64,000 bases of DNA from Rhynchopus sp. YZ270_cl-10. Its lineage: Eukaryota > Euglenozoa > Diplonemea > Diplonemida > Diplonemidae. Location of the stretch: NCBI GenBank assembly GCA_964035575.1, contig OZ037926.1:682001-746000 (forward strand), read 5' to 3'. Made by a program: the position numbers and the translations under genes. The notes under the pieces are model-generated. The model had not been told where the DNA came from and ran no database searches. It saw only the letters and a list, made by a program, of their open reading frames with translations. This document shows, piece by piece, positions 1-16,700 of this stretch (position 1 is the first letter of the stretch; every line of letters starts with the position of its first letter).

Positions 1-463
1 CCGTTCTACCTGGCAACCCAAACCCCGATGCTGTCGACACCTTACGGGCTGCCACCCCTCCCCCTCCCCCCACCCCCGCCCCCTGGGGTACCAAAGGCTC
101 TGTTGCTATCGAGCTAAGGGTATGAGAAGGGGGAAGAGGAAGAGTAGTGTTTACTGCTGAGGAGTGATGACTGTGTGGAAGAGATGCGATGGAAGCTGTA
201 GGCGAGGCAGGACGGCTTCGTTGAGGTTGTGGTTGGGTCAGCATGCGGGGGGTGTTGTTGTTGTTGTTGTTGTTGTTGTTATCGCTGTCGTTGCTCAAAG
301 GAAGCGGTTTGTAAGGGTCAATCCCAAGCTCCCCAAAGAGCTCCTCAAACATCTCATCCACCCGCTTGCTTTTTATCTTCTCATTTTCAAGCTCTCTCCT
401 CAATGCCGCTACGCTCTGAGAAGGCCCCCTTCCCTTATACGAAGGCTCTCTCTCTGCAATCAT
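1..463 (-). CDS. Partial coiled-coil protein, N-terminal part
   Basis: A minus-strand frame stays open from an ATG at 463 to the window edge (154 codons), so the gene continues to the left. An in-frame TAA lies upstream of the ATG, which supports this start. The protein begins MIAEREPSYKGRG and has a short charged helical stretch at about residues 17-45 (rich in E, K and R, ending FEELFGELG). A run of eight Asn encoded by AAC follows, then a Ser/Pro/Thr-rich and Gly-rich low-complexity part. The helix looks like a coiled coil. No family is recognised. The triplet run is the GTTGTT array visible on the plus strand at 252-280. It could also be one exon of a multi-exon gene. The reading frame is directly seen; function is unknown. 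Confidence 0.65.
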   Translation of the reverse strand, partial: MIAEREPSYKGRGPSQSVAALRRELENEKIKSKRVDEMFEELFGELGIDPYKPLPLSNDSDNNNNNNNNNTPRMLTQPQPQRSRPASPTASIASLPHSHHSSAVNTTLPLPPSHTLSSIATEPLVPQGAGVGGGGGVAARKVSTASGFGLPGRT

Positions 464-3638
<3,175 letters not shown>

Positions 3639-3715
3639 CGGAAAATACACGTGGACAGCAAAAAAGGCGATAGATAAGGAGTGAGGATGGAAGACATGGC
3701 CGAAAAAATGTTAAT

Positions 3716-3757
3716 AAGATGAACCCTAAGCCTATCTTTGGTGTGCTTAGTCACCTT
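3716..3757 (+). repeat. Hairpin repeat family A, diverged copy
   Basis: AAGATGAACCCTAAGCC on the left and GTGCTTAGTCACCTT on the right flank a longer loop than usual. Other diverged A copies are at about 5347-5388, 7174-7210, 14331-14370, 16967-17002, 25290-25322, 27577-27606, 39152-39183, 42791-42826, 48513-48540 and 55031-55063. Confidence 0.7.
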
Positions 3758-4481
3758 TTTTGATCATATTTCGTTATCAAAAAAAAAAAAAAATAAAATA
3801 AAAGGAAAATGTCCTCCATCCCTCATCCCTCCCCACACGCACACCCCACACTCTCCTCCCGCCTTCCTTTTGAGGGAATCTTTTTTTTTCTTTTTTGATA
3901 ATCTTGGTTTAGTGTAGCTTCCATAGCAGAGAAGCTTCCACTCCATAAAAAAAAAACACTTTTTTTTTTGTTGATTGAGGTAAGGATCTGGGGAGAGGGG
4001 GAGAAGGGGAAAAAGGAGGGAGGGAATAACGCGACCTGCAAATAGTGGGTGAGGGGAGATGAAATGTGGGAATCAAGGGTGAGGGATGGATGGGTGTTCC
4101 CCTCTTTTTTTTTTGTCAATAAGACGCAAAAGAGGGGGGGAAATGGGGAAAGGATGTTTTTTTTTTTTGGATTGCTTTCCTTTTGATTTTATTGTGAGCG
4201 AAGCTTCTGGCTTTTTCGCCCAAAAGAAAACAACAAAAATAAAAAAATCTGCTGAGCACTGGCTCACGATTTGAGGGAAAAATATAAGAGTGGTTGAGGG
4301 GGGGGGGGGGGGGGGGGGTACTGTGAAAAGGTCTGCTTTTGGGTCTTACTTGTAAAGAGCACCGACGCAGAAACGCCTATCACTGAAAGGGGGGGAGAAT
4401 AAAAAAGAAAAAAATGAAAACTGCGAAGATGCATGAAACGCAATAGCTCCAATACATCAAAAAAGAGAGAAAAAATAAAAA

Positions 4482-4528
4482 AACTTGAAAGATGAATGTG
4501 CCCTCTCGCGACCAAGACACACACATCC
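4482..4528 (+). repeat. Hairpin repeat family C
   Basis: Left arm CTTGAAAGATGAATGTGC, loop around CCTCTCGCG, right arm ACACACACATC. In well-kept copies the right arm GCACACACATCTTTCAA pairs with the left arm over about 17 positions with two mismatches. Weaker C copies are at about 3094-3128, 24528-24560, 27001-27030 and 62063-62089. Confidence 0.65.
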
Positions 4529-7500
4529 AACAAAAAAAATATATGAACACGTTGGGTTTCCATGTCGTCAATAATAATAAAGGAAATACCATGACAAACT
4601 TTCTTTTTTCTTGTTTTTTTTGAAAACTTGGTTGTATTAGTGGACACCCGAGGATGAGCTCCACTATTTTAAACGACTGCCATGCATCAGTTAACCCCCC
4701 CCCTTTTTTTTTTGCAGTGTCTGCCTTTTTGTTTTGTTGTTTTCTTCAGAATCAGGGGAATGTCCGCTGGTTTCTTATAAAGAGCCTCAAATGGGGGGTT
4801 GCTTTTTTTTTTTTTTTTTTTTGAAGTGCGAACTTTTTAAAATACGGCTTCAAGAAATCAAGTGGGAGGGGGGAAAATGTAATTGATCGACACGTACACA
4901 CATTACACACGCACACACACACACGGTCACCCCGTTAAAATTATGAAGAGAGAAAAATAGTTTGTGTCTGGATTGTGTCAGGTTTGGGGGCAAAACTCCT
5001 GCGCAAAAGATATCGTTCAGAGCGGTACATCGGTTGTGGGTGAACAAAGGGTTGCGAATCCTTCCTCATACACACGGTGTTTACTCCAATTAGTCAAATA
5101 ATGATATTGTTGTGTTTTGGAAGAATAGCGGGATGAATAAAACAACAAAAACGAAGCAGGGCTATTGTACACCCTACAACGGTTCAAGCCCTCTGAAAAA
5201 AGTTTTTTTTTTTAAAAAAGCATCGACAAACACAGGTCAACGAAACAACAATACATTTTGTGCACTATTTTGTTTTGATTTTAATCGTTTTTGTAGGTAT
5301 AATCGAATCTACTGTCAAAAATTTAAAATAAAAAAAAATGATTTATAAGATGCAATCTAAGTCCTCTCTTTTTGCTTAGCCACCTTTTAATTATATTTTT
5401 CGTTATCAAATAAAAGACAGGTTCGGTACAAAAAACAATGTCACCCCCAGGAGGGCTGTAAGTTGCAATGCAGGGAAAAGAAAAAAAAGGTCGTTGCTAA
5501 GAATATCCTAAGCCTCACATTTTGCTTAACTCGTCTTAACAAAAAGGGGGGGGGAGAAAAAAATGGGTTTGTACAGACACACACAAAAAAAAACGCTGTG
5601 ATTAGTCACCAAGAAAAAAAAAAGAGGGGGGTTTCTTAATAGTTGTCACATCAAATGGAACGCGAGAGAAGTATTTCACTTACTCATGCCTAACGGGAGG
5701 CTTGGTAGGGATGGATTTTTTTATATGATTCCTCCCACCCAACCTGAAAGGCAATGTACCGGGCAAAGGTACATTACCAAATATTAACGTTTACCACATG
5801 ATGATGTGTGTTTATGTATTGTGGTTACTAACACAGTGTTGTGTTGCGTTGTGTGTTTTAAAAAAAGCAATTTGTGGATGGTCCATAGCAGAACCTTTTT
5901 TTTTTTTTTTTGCCCAAAAAAAACAACACAATGTGCGTGTACAGCCCCATTTTTGGTGTCTGTTTTTGGTGCTATGACTTGTGGCCACTTAGATGATCTT
6001 TAAAAAAAAAAATAAACTTCCCCCAACCTCAAAGGCTTACAGGAAGAAGAATAGAAGAGATCCTCCAGGTGGGCTGTTACTGGGAGGGGCTAAATAAAGA
6101 AGAAAAAAAAAGTGAAGAAAATTGAAGGTGCAGGGGGGGGGGAAAAAAAACAAAAAGAAAAGTTTTTAGAAGACTGAAAGAAATCTTGAAAGACGTACCC
6201 CATACACATCTAAAAGCCTCTCGTTGCTTTCTGGCATCTTTAAAAAGGGGAACTTCCTTCGTCTTTCCCCTTTAATAAAAACTATTCTCAGCGTGAAACG
6301 GGGAACCAGCATATTCTGCACAAAAAAAGATCGCATTTTGTTTTGGGAGCTTTGTTTTTTTTTTGAAAACAAAAATTAAAAAAAAAAAAAAAAATTGCCT
6401 GCTAATATCGAGATATTGAGGCGCCTTTTTTCTTCTTCTTCTTCTCGCTGTGATATGGTCATTTTGTTCGCAGTTTTATTTGTTGTTGTAACGACGATTT
6501 CAAACCCGAGGGGGCAGCTTTTTAAAAAAAAATACACATTGTCTACAATCTCTTTACCCCCATCTGGGTAAAGACCTGTACTCAATGTCGGCTAAAGCCT
6601 ACCTGAAAAGGGTTATAATATTGTAGACGCGGGTCCGTCCGTAACCCCTTTCTTTTTTCATTTGCAAAAAAAACCCCTCCTCCTGTTCACCGTTTTTTTA
6701 AAATGCGAAATTGGCAAATTTAATGGTTCCCAGATAACAAAAAAAAAAAAGTTTGTAAAAATAGGTTACTCTCACGGGGGAAAAAAAGTGGGGGTGTGTG
6801 GCGGGGGGGGGCTGTAGTGCGATTTGTACGTGTGGTGTGTGTCGTAACATTACTTTCAAAGTCGATCAAAAAAAAAAATAGAAATAGTTTCAAAACAGAG
6901 GGGGGGATTGGCTGGTTCGCTCTGTGTGTGTGTGTGTTTCAACCCGATTTGGAGTGGGTTTTTTTTTTGTCAACAGGCAAAAAAAAAACCACCCGTTTTA
7001 GCACAACCTCCCGTAGTAGTACATCACATCTGTTCAAGGGTGTTATAAAAAAGCAAAAATTTTTCGTTCTGCTTCTTACATCTATTGTGCCCTTTTTGAT
7101 GTGATAAGGGGGGATTCCAAGCCAACCGGGCGGGTGTTATTATTTTTTTTTAAAATTTTTTTCCATTATTGAATAAGAACCTAAGCCTCTCTGTTTGCTT
7201 ACTCACCTCAAAGAAAGAAACACATGAAAAAGATGGTTGAGCCCTCTCTGGGCATGCAATATATCTTTCAAAACGAAGAAAATAAAACATTTTTTTTAAA
7301 AAAGAGAGAAGATGGAAAGAAAAAGGAATAAGCCAACGAGACATGGGTCTCAAAGCCGAGGATAATGGTATTTTTTTTCTTATTTTTCGTTGTTGTGGTT
7401 TTTTTTTTTTTTTTCGTCTGTGTGTACTCTTTATCCCCCCTCCCTGCCTCCCTCTGTTTTGGACACCTGTACACAAACCCTTTATATTCTTGACTCAAAT

Positions 7501-7984
7501 CACCATATTTAATCAAAAAGACAAACTTATGCATAAAGGAAATGCATTCAACCAGAAAGGCCTTTGGACGCGCGCCGCGACACTGGTACTGTCTCTTGCT
7601 TAATTTTTTTTTTTTTTTTTGTTTTCTTTGAACCAGAAAGGTTTTTGGACTGTCTACAGAACGGAACCCTTTTTTTTTTTTTTTTGTTTTATTTCTTCGT
7701 TTTCTTGCAAAACCTTTTCGAAAAAAACCTGCAAAAAAAGGAAGGTAAAAAAAAAAAAGCGACTACATGGCCAAGTACATCATCTCTTTCAATACCCATT
7801 AAAAAGAAAATGACTACGTACTTTGGGGGAAGAAGTGTGGGAGGAGAAAAAGAGAAAAAAGCATACCGGCCAAAAAAGAAAAGGAAAAAGGAAAAAATGT
7901 AGCCACGGTTCATACAACATTTGTTCTCTCCAGCGATTGGAAGCGCATATGACAAAAAAGGATGGCAACAAAAAAAAAACATCA

Positions 7985-8021
7985 AAATGAATGTGTCTCT
8001 CGTGCACACACACATACATCT
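7985..8021 (+). repeat. Hairpin repeat family C
   Basis: ATGAATGTGTCTCTCGTGC followed by ACACACACATACATC. It has the same orientation and core CTCTCGTG as the other family C copies. Confidence 0.65.
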
Positions 8022-10115
8022 GAATGTGTTAACAAATACGATATATTTACAAAACCCTTCGACTCCTTCATGATTTGTCAATGATTTGCATTGCCATACA
8101 CACCACAAAGTCCACTTGGGAACATGTAGTACAAAAAAGTGTGACTCATATTAAAAAAAAACAGTCGAAAAAAGAACAAAAAAAAGTTCTGGTTGAGTGA
8201 CCACAGGAGAGACTGGCGACGTTTTTTTTTTTTGCTTTTTTTGAATATTTTGGTAGTGTAAGCCACCCAAAGAAGTGCGCTTTCACAAAAAAACGGTGCT
8301 TTTTTTTTGAGAAATTCACAGATTTCTCGTACTTAGGAAAAAAAGGACATACAAAAGAATAGAGAAAAAAAAAAAGGACAGTTTAAGAACCACAAAAGAA
8401 GGGAGTGAGGAGAAAGGAGGGGTTTTGACAGTGCAACTACCTGCATAATGAGGTTACGTTTATGGAGGCAATTCACTACTAACCGGACCCGAGAAAGAAA
8501 AATAAGGGGTTGTGGGTAAAAGGGGGGGTGTGTTCTGAAGAACAGAAAAATAGAGGGTTTTCATATTGTTTTTTTTTTTTTTGCTTTTTTTTTTTTTGGG
8601 AGGGAGTGGGGATGAATGCTTAGCTTTCAAAATATTATTGATTGTTTTTTTTTTTTCTTCTCAATGAAGAGAAAGGAGGGTGGCTTGTAAAAAATAAAAA
8701 AAAAATGGGAAGGGAAAACACATGGGCTGCAGGCGATAAGAAAAAAACAAACCGAAGGGGAAAAAAATAATGGGGGTATACTGGTTGCGAGTGTCGTCAG
8801 AGGACACAGGTACCAAAAAGAAAAGAAAAACTTTAAAAAAAAAAGGGAAAGATTGACTGAGACTGAGTTTCAGACATCTTTTTGGGGGGAAAAAAAAAAA
8901 TAAGTATCATTCGTTGATTCGGACAGCAGTTCACCCCCTTTCAATTTTTCCCTTGATTCCCTTCCCCACCCTTTTATTAAAAAAGGGGTACAGGCAATCT
9001 AAGGACAAAAAAAAAAAATAATCTCGGGAGGTGCAAACGCTAGTACGACGCTGTTCAGAGCGCGGGCATATATATTTTTTTTTTGGTGACATTTTTATTA
9101 TTATTTCTTCTTCGTTACATTTTGCTGTTATTAAAAGAGGGGGGGGATCCCACAGGAGGAGGCATAGGAAATGCACTTAGAGAGATTCTATATCTCTCTT
9201 TTCTCCCTCCCTCCCTTTTTTTTACAGAGTCCGCGGTTCCCTCTAACCTGTGGGATATCGGGAATTGGGGGAAAAAAAAATATTGTTTTCTGAGGGGTAG
9301 GGAATCTTTTAATACACATGCCCATTCTGCTTTATTACTTTTTTCATTTTTTTTCTTTTGGGTGAATATGATATCTTTTTTCAAAAATAAACTGTTTTCT
9401 GTTTTCCCCCATTTTTTTTCCTTTTGCGATTGTCAGTTTCTCTGGGGGCTTGCTGTTTTGGGGTGCGCTAGAAATTCGTATTTCTAACTTCCCGCTGACC
9501 TGTGGGGTTCACAAAAAAAAGGACATAAATATATTCTGAAAGATACAGACCACAAGACAGAGAAAACTGCCGTATGGTGTTATACTTAGCCTTTTTTTTT
9601 GTTGTATTTTGTGCAAAACAATTTGAGTACACATTATGTTTCTATGCACCACACAGTGCTTACCCGAGAAGAAAAAAAGAGGACAACGTGCAAAAAAATA
9701 AATGCAATAAAAAAAATCCTTTTTTCTCTTGCGGTTTTGCGAAAGAAAAAAAGGTAAACATGTCTTTGCTTGCACATTCCTTCTCCTCCCCAAACATCGT
9801 TCAAAATAATGACAAAAAATCATCCACGAGTCGTAGTTTTCTTTTCTAACAGTCATTTTGGGGGGTTGGTGGTTGGTTTATCAAGTATTCCATAGCAAAG
9901 AGAGCAAGAAGAAATATCAAAAAAAAATATCAAAAAATATCAACAAGAGAGAGAAAAGAAAATATATAAAAAAAAGGAGATATCCATCGGATATCTTTGG
10001 TGAACATTTTGGACATACCCTCACCTTGCACTCAATTCCCCAATAATTTTGGCAATGCGCGAAATACACACCATACTGTGGAGTGAGCAAAAAAAAAAAA
10101 CGTACACACGAAAAT

Positions 10116-10155
10116 CAAGTTGACTGTGCCTCCTCGTGCGCACACATCTTTCAAA
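10116..10155 (+). repeat. Hairpin repeat family C
   Basis: TTGACTGTGCCTCCTCGTGC followed by GCACACATCTTTCAA. The right arm is complete, including the TTTCAA end that pairs with TTGAAA in intact copies. Confidence 0.7.
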
Positions 10156-10836
10156 ACCGTAAGTAGAAGAACTTACACACAGTGTGGGGAGGGGGTTCCC
10201 GCTGCCATTTTTTGCGCTGAGTGTTCTAGGTGAGTTGGCATTCCTTTCTTCTCTTCTCTCTGTTTCCTCGTTTGTATGGTGTCAATTATTACACCTCAGT
10301 ACCCACCTTGGTGGGTACCCGGGGTCTGACGCTCTCTTTTTTTCCAACTCCTTCACTTTTTGTATTTGACCACAAAAGAACAAAATTAAGCAAACATCTG
10401 GTTGGTCATGGTTTCATAACCCCCAGGGGATTGCTCATTTATTCCATCACGGCTATAGTGTTATGCCAGGGGGGCGGGGGGGGAGGGTCGGACCGCGGGT
10501 GGTACCCCATCCAGGGTGTTTTTTTTTCTGGCGTGCTTCAATAAAAGGGGAGGGAGGGAGGGGGGGAGTTTTAAAAAAAATTCCTTTACTAATCAAACAC
10601 TCACACAACAAAGCAGTTAACTGCTCTGATTGATGTTTAATCTGAAAGAAGATTTCATATTTTCATAAAATAAAAGAGAATATTTTTTGGAGGTGTGTGT
10701 GTGTGTGGGAGAGGAAACGCACTCAAACCGAACCTGAAGAAAAAAAAGAAAAAAGAGAGAAAAAAAAAGAGGGAAGGTCACCTATCCCTGAATATTCAAA
10801 TAGAAAAAATAAAATAAAAAGAAGAAAAAAATGTAC

Positions 10837-10868
10837 GATGAAATATGCCTCTCGTGCACACACATCTT
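10837..10868 (+). repeat. Hairpin repeat family C
   Basis: GATGAAATATGCCTCTCGTG then CACACACATCTTTT. Arms GATG and CATC with TATGC/GCACA flank the CTCTCGT loop. Confidence 0.65.
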
Positions 10869-12104
10869 TTTTGGAAGAGAAAAAAAAGCCTCGTGTTTTG
10901 CGAGAGACCACTTTGTTCTTTCCATTGGATAAAAAAAAAAAAAAAACTTAAAATATGAAGACTAGACATCTTTTAAAAAAGGGGTTGGATAGATGCAATT
11001 TTGCACATCCATTTTTTATTTTTTTTTGCTAAAATTCTTGGAACAATGTAAGTTGCTACTTTTGTTGTCAATCCTCCATGTGTTCCTTTTTTCCCTCCCC
11101 CCCGACAGTGAGCAAAATGATCTCTCTTCCCTCTCTGCTCACTTAAACGAGGCACAGGCTCTCGCTTCGGGTTGTGAATTGCACAAAAAACCAACCTCCC
11201 TTTGAGCAATCCCTCAGGAGATTGAAAACAAAAAAATGAAAACAAAAAAAAAAAAAAAAAAAAAATAGAGAAAAAAAAATGATCTGTGTTACATAGGTAA
11301 GTCCACAGACTAATCCATAGCTCTATACAGGGAGGCGTGACCTGTGGGGTTCTGTAATATGTGCCCCCCCTATTCTATAAAGAACCCTTGTTTGTGGTTC
11401 CCCCATTCATGCCCTTCCCTAAGGACAGAGAAATAAAGAAAGAACCAAGAGAAAAATCATAAAAAAAACAAAAAAAAAACCAGAAAGACGTCTGAATCAT
11501 GCTTAGAACCCCACCCCCCCTCTCATCCCCACCCTGTACATTTTTTTTTTTTTTTTTTTTTTATTGTTTTCCTTTTGCTTCCATTACAGTTTGCATTAGC
11601 TGATACACGGGAGTTTTATTTTTTGCAGCATTTTGTTGTCTTTTTTTTTTTAAAGTTTTCTCGCGTTATTATGTTCCCCATTTCGTTCAAAAAGAAAGAT
11701 TTTTTAGGGGGGGTGAGGGAACAAGGCGTGTATGTGTTTTTTTAATTTTTTGAACCCTTTTTTTCCTTCTTCGACATCATACATTTGACAAAGAGAAACG
11801 ACACTTTAAGCTCCGTGGGTTTTTTGTGTGTTTTGGTTTGTATTGTTTTGTTAGGGATGATCCCACACTAACGAGGGAAAACGGAACTCAAGCAAAAACG
11901 CCACGACTCCTCGATAATGCATGGGGCGGGAGGGGGAAAATTTAGCCACTAGAGAAACGCCCTTACCTTCTTTCTATACCCTATTGTAATTCACCGTAAA
12001 ATCCTGGCTGTGAGGGGGGGGAAGGGGTTGCATTGGGGGAAAGAACAGCAGGGGGGGAGGAGAAACACGTATTTCTTATGTCATTTTTTTATTACTTTGT
12101 GTTG

Positions 12105-12171
12105 ACCTGACACAACCTTTTTTAATAAAAAGGACTTCTTTTTTTGCTGCGTTTTTTTTTTTGTGTCAGGT
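12105..12171. repeat. Small foldback element
   Basis: A 67-base inverted repeat ending in ACCTGACACAA on the left and TTGTGTCAGGT on the right (11/11 complementary), with an AT-rich centre. It is probably a miniature inverted-repeat element. No coding content. Confidence 0.6.
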
Positions 12172-13033
12172 GGGGAGTAGCGTCAATTGTGTAGGAGAAG
12201 GGATTTTTACCCCTCCCCATCACACTTTCTCTGCCTTTTTCGTCGCCTAAAAAGAAAGGGTGAGAGAAAGCAAGAAAATTAGAGGGGGGTCACACACAGA
12301 GCCTTCTTCTTGTCACCACCTGACGGTCATAAAACCCAGGACAAATCGACGTGCCTATTCGATGGAGTAGAAATAAAGACAAAAAAAAAAAAAAAAGACT
12401 CTGTTAGTTGAACTCCCCCTCTCCCCTTTTTATTTGATTTTAGACTTCTTAACGTAACCTACTACGTATGGTGACGCTTTTGCTAGCATTTTTGTTTCCT
12501 TTTTTTTTTTTGATAATCTGTAGGACTAAGTGCACTACTCCATTGGAGAAACATTGTTGTCTTTCATTGTCTTTTAATCCACAGAGCCCTCAAAAAATTC
12601 AAAAAATGATCATTTTTTAGACGATTACAATAATCAGATAGAAACCGCCATTCATCCAAAAAAAAAATCAATTGAGCATCTGATATTTTTTTAGAACTCC
12701 TTTTTGAAAAGGAGTCCTTTTAAAAAAAAATTCGGCTGTCTTTAGAGGGGGGCCTTTTTTTCCACTATTTCGTTCTCTCTTTTGTCCCCTTAGGGCGCTT
12801 ACTCAACTTCTTCTTTTTTTTGTGTGTTGTGTTAAAATGCTGAATAATTTGGAAGAAAAAAAGAAAAAAAGAAGAAAATATGTTAGAGGTGAATTGCTTT
12901 GCTTACCTTTTTTGTGTGTTGTGTGTGTGAAATCTTTCCCCATTCAGCGCCCTCCCCCCGAAGGGACAACGCTGGGTTCGCGAAAGCATTAGATTGAATG
13001 GATTGAAGAAAAAACTTGAAAGATGAAAATGTG

Positions 13034-13176
13034 CCTGATTTTTTGCCTGAAATTTTGGTAGAAGTTTAGTGGTGTTGGGTGGTGTTTTTTTTGGTTGAGT
13101 TTTTGGTGGTCTTAAAACCACTTTTTAACACCAAACTCCATCAAATCTCAGGCAAAAAAAAAAAAAAAAAATCAGG
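13034..13176. mobile_element. MITE-like inverted-repeat element, CCTGATTTTT family
   Basis: A 143-base element with complementary ends. The left end is CCTGATTTTTTGCCTGA. The right end, read on the other strand, starts CCTGAT, has a longer T run, then GCCTGAGATTT. The element at 26,611-26,751 has the same CCTGATTTTT terminus and the same TGG right flank, so the two probably belong to one family. The element sits directly inside a family C hairpin copy whose left arm is at 13,013-13,033. Confidence 0.6.
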
Positions 13177-13575
13177 TGGACACATCCCTACTAAGAAGAA
13201 GAAAAAGAAAAAAGGTATATGGTTGGCGGGTTGTAAGGACCTTATCTCCGATGGTTAAGAAGGGACACATCTACCTCTGTCCCTCCCCCACAGTGTGTTT
13301 TGTCCTAACTGAAAGATGGATCTAGTTGTTTTTGAAAGTTGGAAGGAAAAAATATGGTGAAATGGGGAGGGGGGGAGGGTGACAAGGGGAGGGGGGAAAA
13401 AAAAATACAAAACAAAAGGGTTGGAATAGGCGCGACACCCGTCGTACAAGGAACGGGGTGGCACCTAGGTGTATATCAACGCCTTTTACTTCATTTTTCA
13501 CGCCCATCTTTCCCCCAGTCAGCTACCTTTTTTTATGGAAGCACTATGTATGGGAGGCCTATGAGTTGTCGTTGT

Positions 13576-13596
13576 GGGGGGGGGGGGGGGGGGGGG
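13576..13596. repeat. 21-base G homopolymer
   Basis: An uninterrupted G run just upstream of the MITE at 13,614. Comparable runs are at 4298-4318 (21 G), 30343-30359 (17 C), 55934-55951 (18 G) and 57392-57405 (14 C). Confidence 0.95.
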
Positions 13597-13613
13597 AGGG
13601 AAGATCTGGGTAA

Positions 13614-13715
13614 ACGACGGTGAAGTAAATGACTTTGACTTGTGGTTTTACTTCTGGTTTCACCGTTGTAAACCAACGGTGAAACCACAAGTCAAATCAT
13701 TTACTTCACTGTCGT
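13614..13715. mobile_element. MITE-like foldback, ACGACGGTGAAGTAA family
   Basis: A 102-base near-palindrome. The left arm starts ACGACGGTGAAGTAAATGA and continues through TTGACTTGTGGTTT. The right arm is its complement, ending TTACTTCACTGTCGT. A second family member is at 45,741-45,816. It is non-coding, and the mechanism class is not known. Confidence 0.65.
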
Positions 13716-16700
13716 GTAGGCTGCGTAACAAAGGGACAACACAACAAAAAAGAGGGAAAAGTTAGATGAATCTAAGTCTGGTCTTCTCTGTACTCTGTGC
13801 TCCAAATTTTTGTCACTTTTTTTTTGATAATCTGTTGGTTCAGTGTAGACGCCATTCAGACGGTCTTCACCATCTTTTTTTTCCCTGGCCTGTCACAGCA
13901 ATTAACAGTACCAGATGCACGACGTTAATTGACTGCTGTTTCAGGACGGCCAAAAAAAAAAAAAAAAGACATTCAAATATGCCTTTCATGGGACAGATAT
14001 TTTATCCCCCCCCTTTACTCCCCCCCCTCTATATTTCTTTTTCTTTAAAATATTGATTTTTGTAACCCTCTACAACCCTGTTCTGGCAGGCAACCTGATG
14101 AGGTGTCACTTCCACTGAGCTATAGAAGGGTGGGATTTTTTTTTTTTTTTCATTTTTTTTTGAAACCCTCATAACGTGTACGCAGCCGTTTTTTTTTTAA
14201 AAGAAAAGTGTCAAATCTTCCTGTGGTTTGTTCGATTTCATGCGCAGTGCAAAATGCTACCTCTGGTTTTATTTGAAAGCTGTAGTATCGACAGAACCGT
14301 GGCAAATAAAGATTTGACAATTTTTTTTGTAAGATGAACCTAAGCCTCGTGTTTAGTGTGGTCATCTGAACATACGTCTTTTTCAAAAAGGGTTGGGGGA
14401 GGGGGGGGGAACTGTTTGGGATAATATAACGAGAAAAAACAAAAAAAAACAAACACGCATACAAAAAAAAAAAAATCTCGAAAAGAGAAAAATAGAGAAA
14501 AAAAAAGCGCACTATGCAAGAAAGCAAAAGCAGAACAAGGTAAAAAAGTGGTCTCGGGAACACACTTCCCCCATTGCAATGCCTTTTTTTGTTTTTTTTT
14601 TTTTTTTTTGGGGGGGGAAGAGATTATTTTAATGCATGGTACCTATTGGGGTTGTTTGTTTTTTTTTTTTAATGGATTTTTTTTTTGTGTTTTTGTTTGC
14701 TGTGACATGAACGTAGACCAGAACAGCACAATAAAAAAAGTGCAGTTTTTTTTTTTTTAAAGAAGGGGGTATCTGTAACAATCCTAAGATATTTGATTCA
14801 AAATACTTTCTATTCAAGACAGAAAGCATTTTTTTTGCTGGCAAAAAAAAAAAAAACGAGTCTTTGCAGATGAACACACACACGCCCCTTCTTAATCTCG
14901 ATAGGAAATGAAACAGCAGGAGTTCTGACTTTTTTCTTCCCTATTGTCTTCCTCTGCTGTACGAAAAATAAATTTAAAAAAAATGAATTTATAACAACAC
15001 AAACTATAGAAAAAAAGAAAAAAATACCCCCACCATTTATACAAATGCATATGCAAACTCTTTTTCCGTGCGGGAAAAATGGTTATTGGATCCTGTCATT
15101 TCAGCAGGTGGTCTTTTTTTTTTTTTTTTTTTGTGTTTTATTCAGGCTCTCCGCTAGGATTTCCGATTTTGAAAATATTCTGTTGATGGTCCACGTTGGT
15201 GGGGTACATGCTTGCGCCGCAGGCGCACGGTACGCAACTTTTTTTTTTACCAACGCCCGATTTTGACTTTTTTGGGACGTTTGAGCACTCACCTCTCCAT
15301 ATCTTCTTCTCCTGAGCTTTTTTGACAGGTAGAACGGGTCTGAACCACTTAGCAGAACTTTTTTTTTTTTTTCTTTTTTTCCCCATTTTCAAAAAGTTCT
15401 GTTGACAATCAACAGAACTTTAGTACCTAGCGGAGTGCCTGGTTTTATTTGTGGTGCAGCTAATTTTTTTGGTGTACGGGGGTTTTATTGTTGTTGTTGT
15501 AATTGTATCGTTGCGTTCGCCTAAGAACTATGAAGAAATTAGACGTTTTGTTGTATTGCTGACTCACCAAAGGCAATAGGCAAAAGGTGAGATGATCATG
15601 AGATCAAATTGCTCAAAAAAGACAGCTTTTGGGATACTTTTTGTTGAAATATTATTTTGTATACTCAAAGAAAGTACACAAAATTGAAATATTAGGTGGG
15701 AGAAACACACACCCCCAATGAGGGGGGGGGAAAAAATGTGTATTTTCCCTATGTCTCTTTGCTCTGCCTTGATTGTGTTTGGTCATATTCAGGAAAAAAA
15801 AAATCTCGAAAAGAAAAGAAAATATATGCTCCCTTGAAAGAAGAATGGTTCCAGAGGACAACAAAACAGCTTCTCGGGAGCAGTGAAGACTTTGGGAAAT
15901 GGAGGGGAGAGAAAAAGAGTGAAAAAAAAAAGAATGTGATATAAACGTACGGGACGCCTCGTTTGGGATGGCAGACACGTACAATAAAGGAATGGGGTAG
16001 ATAAGATACGGGTAATCCGAGAGAGAGTTTAAGACAATGAGTCCGTGAAAAAATAAAAATAAAAAAAATAAACAAAGAATAAATGAACTAAAATAAAAGA
16101 GAGAAAAGAAAAGTGAAGGGGCATGAGGGAGGGGGAAGGGAAGGCGAATCAGGGTGGGGGGGAGACAGGGGGCTAAGTGCAGAACACAAATAAAATGGTG
16201 AAAAGAAAAGAAGAAAAAAAAAAAAATAGCGAGACAGAAATAATAAAAGAAACTCTGTCGGTTATTGAAACCGCCGAGTTTTTTTTTTTTTTTTTTTTTG
16301 TGATTTGTGTGTTTCTTGTTTCAAGAGAGTTGCGAAAAAAAATGTGTTAAAAAATATTACACCAAAACAAAAATATTTGGTGTGATTCCAACGACAAAAT
16401 CGTGTGTAGGCAGGCAGGATAATACTTTTTTTCTTGGAAAAAGGGGGAAATTTGTGTGCAATACCAAATAAAAAGAGAGGTTAAAAAAAAAAAATGAACA
16501 AATAAAACAAAAAGAGAAGTTAAAAATATAAGGGATCTCTAACAAAGAAACCCCATTTTAAAAAAATATACATCTCCCCCCATCCCTCGGTACTCAAGTC
16601 GTGGGAGAATATACAGCCTACCTACTTGATTCGGGGGTGGGGGGAATATTTTTTTTTTGATATTTTCCTTGCTATTTTCTCTTTTATAAAAAATATAAAT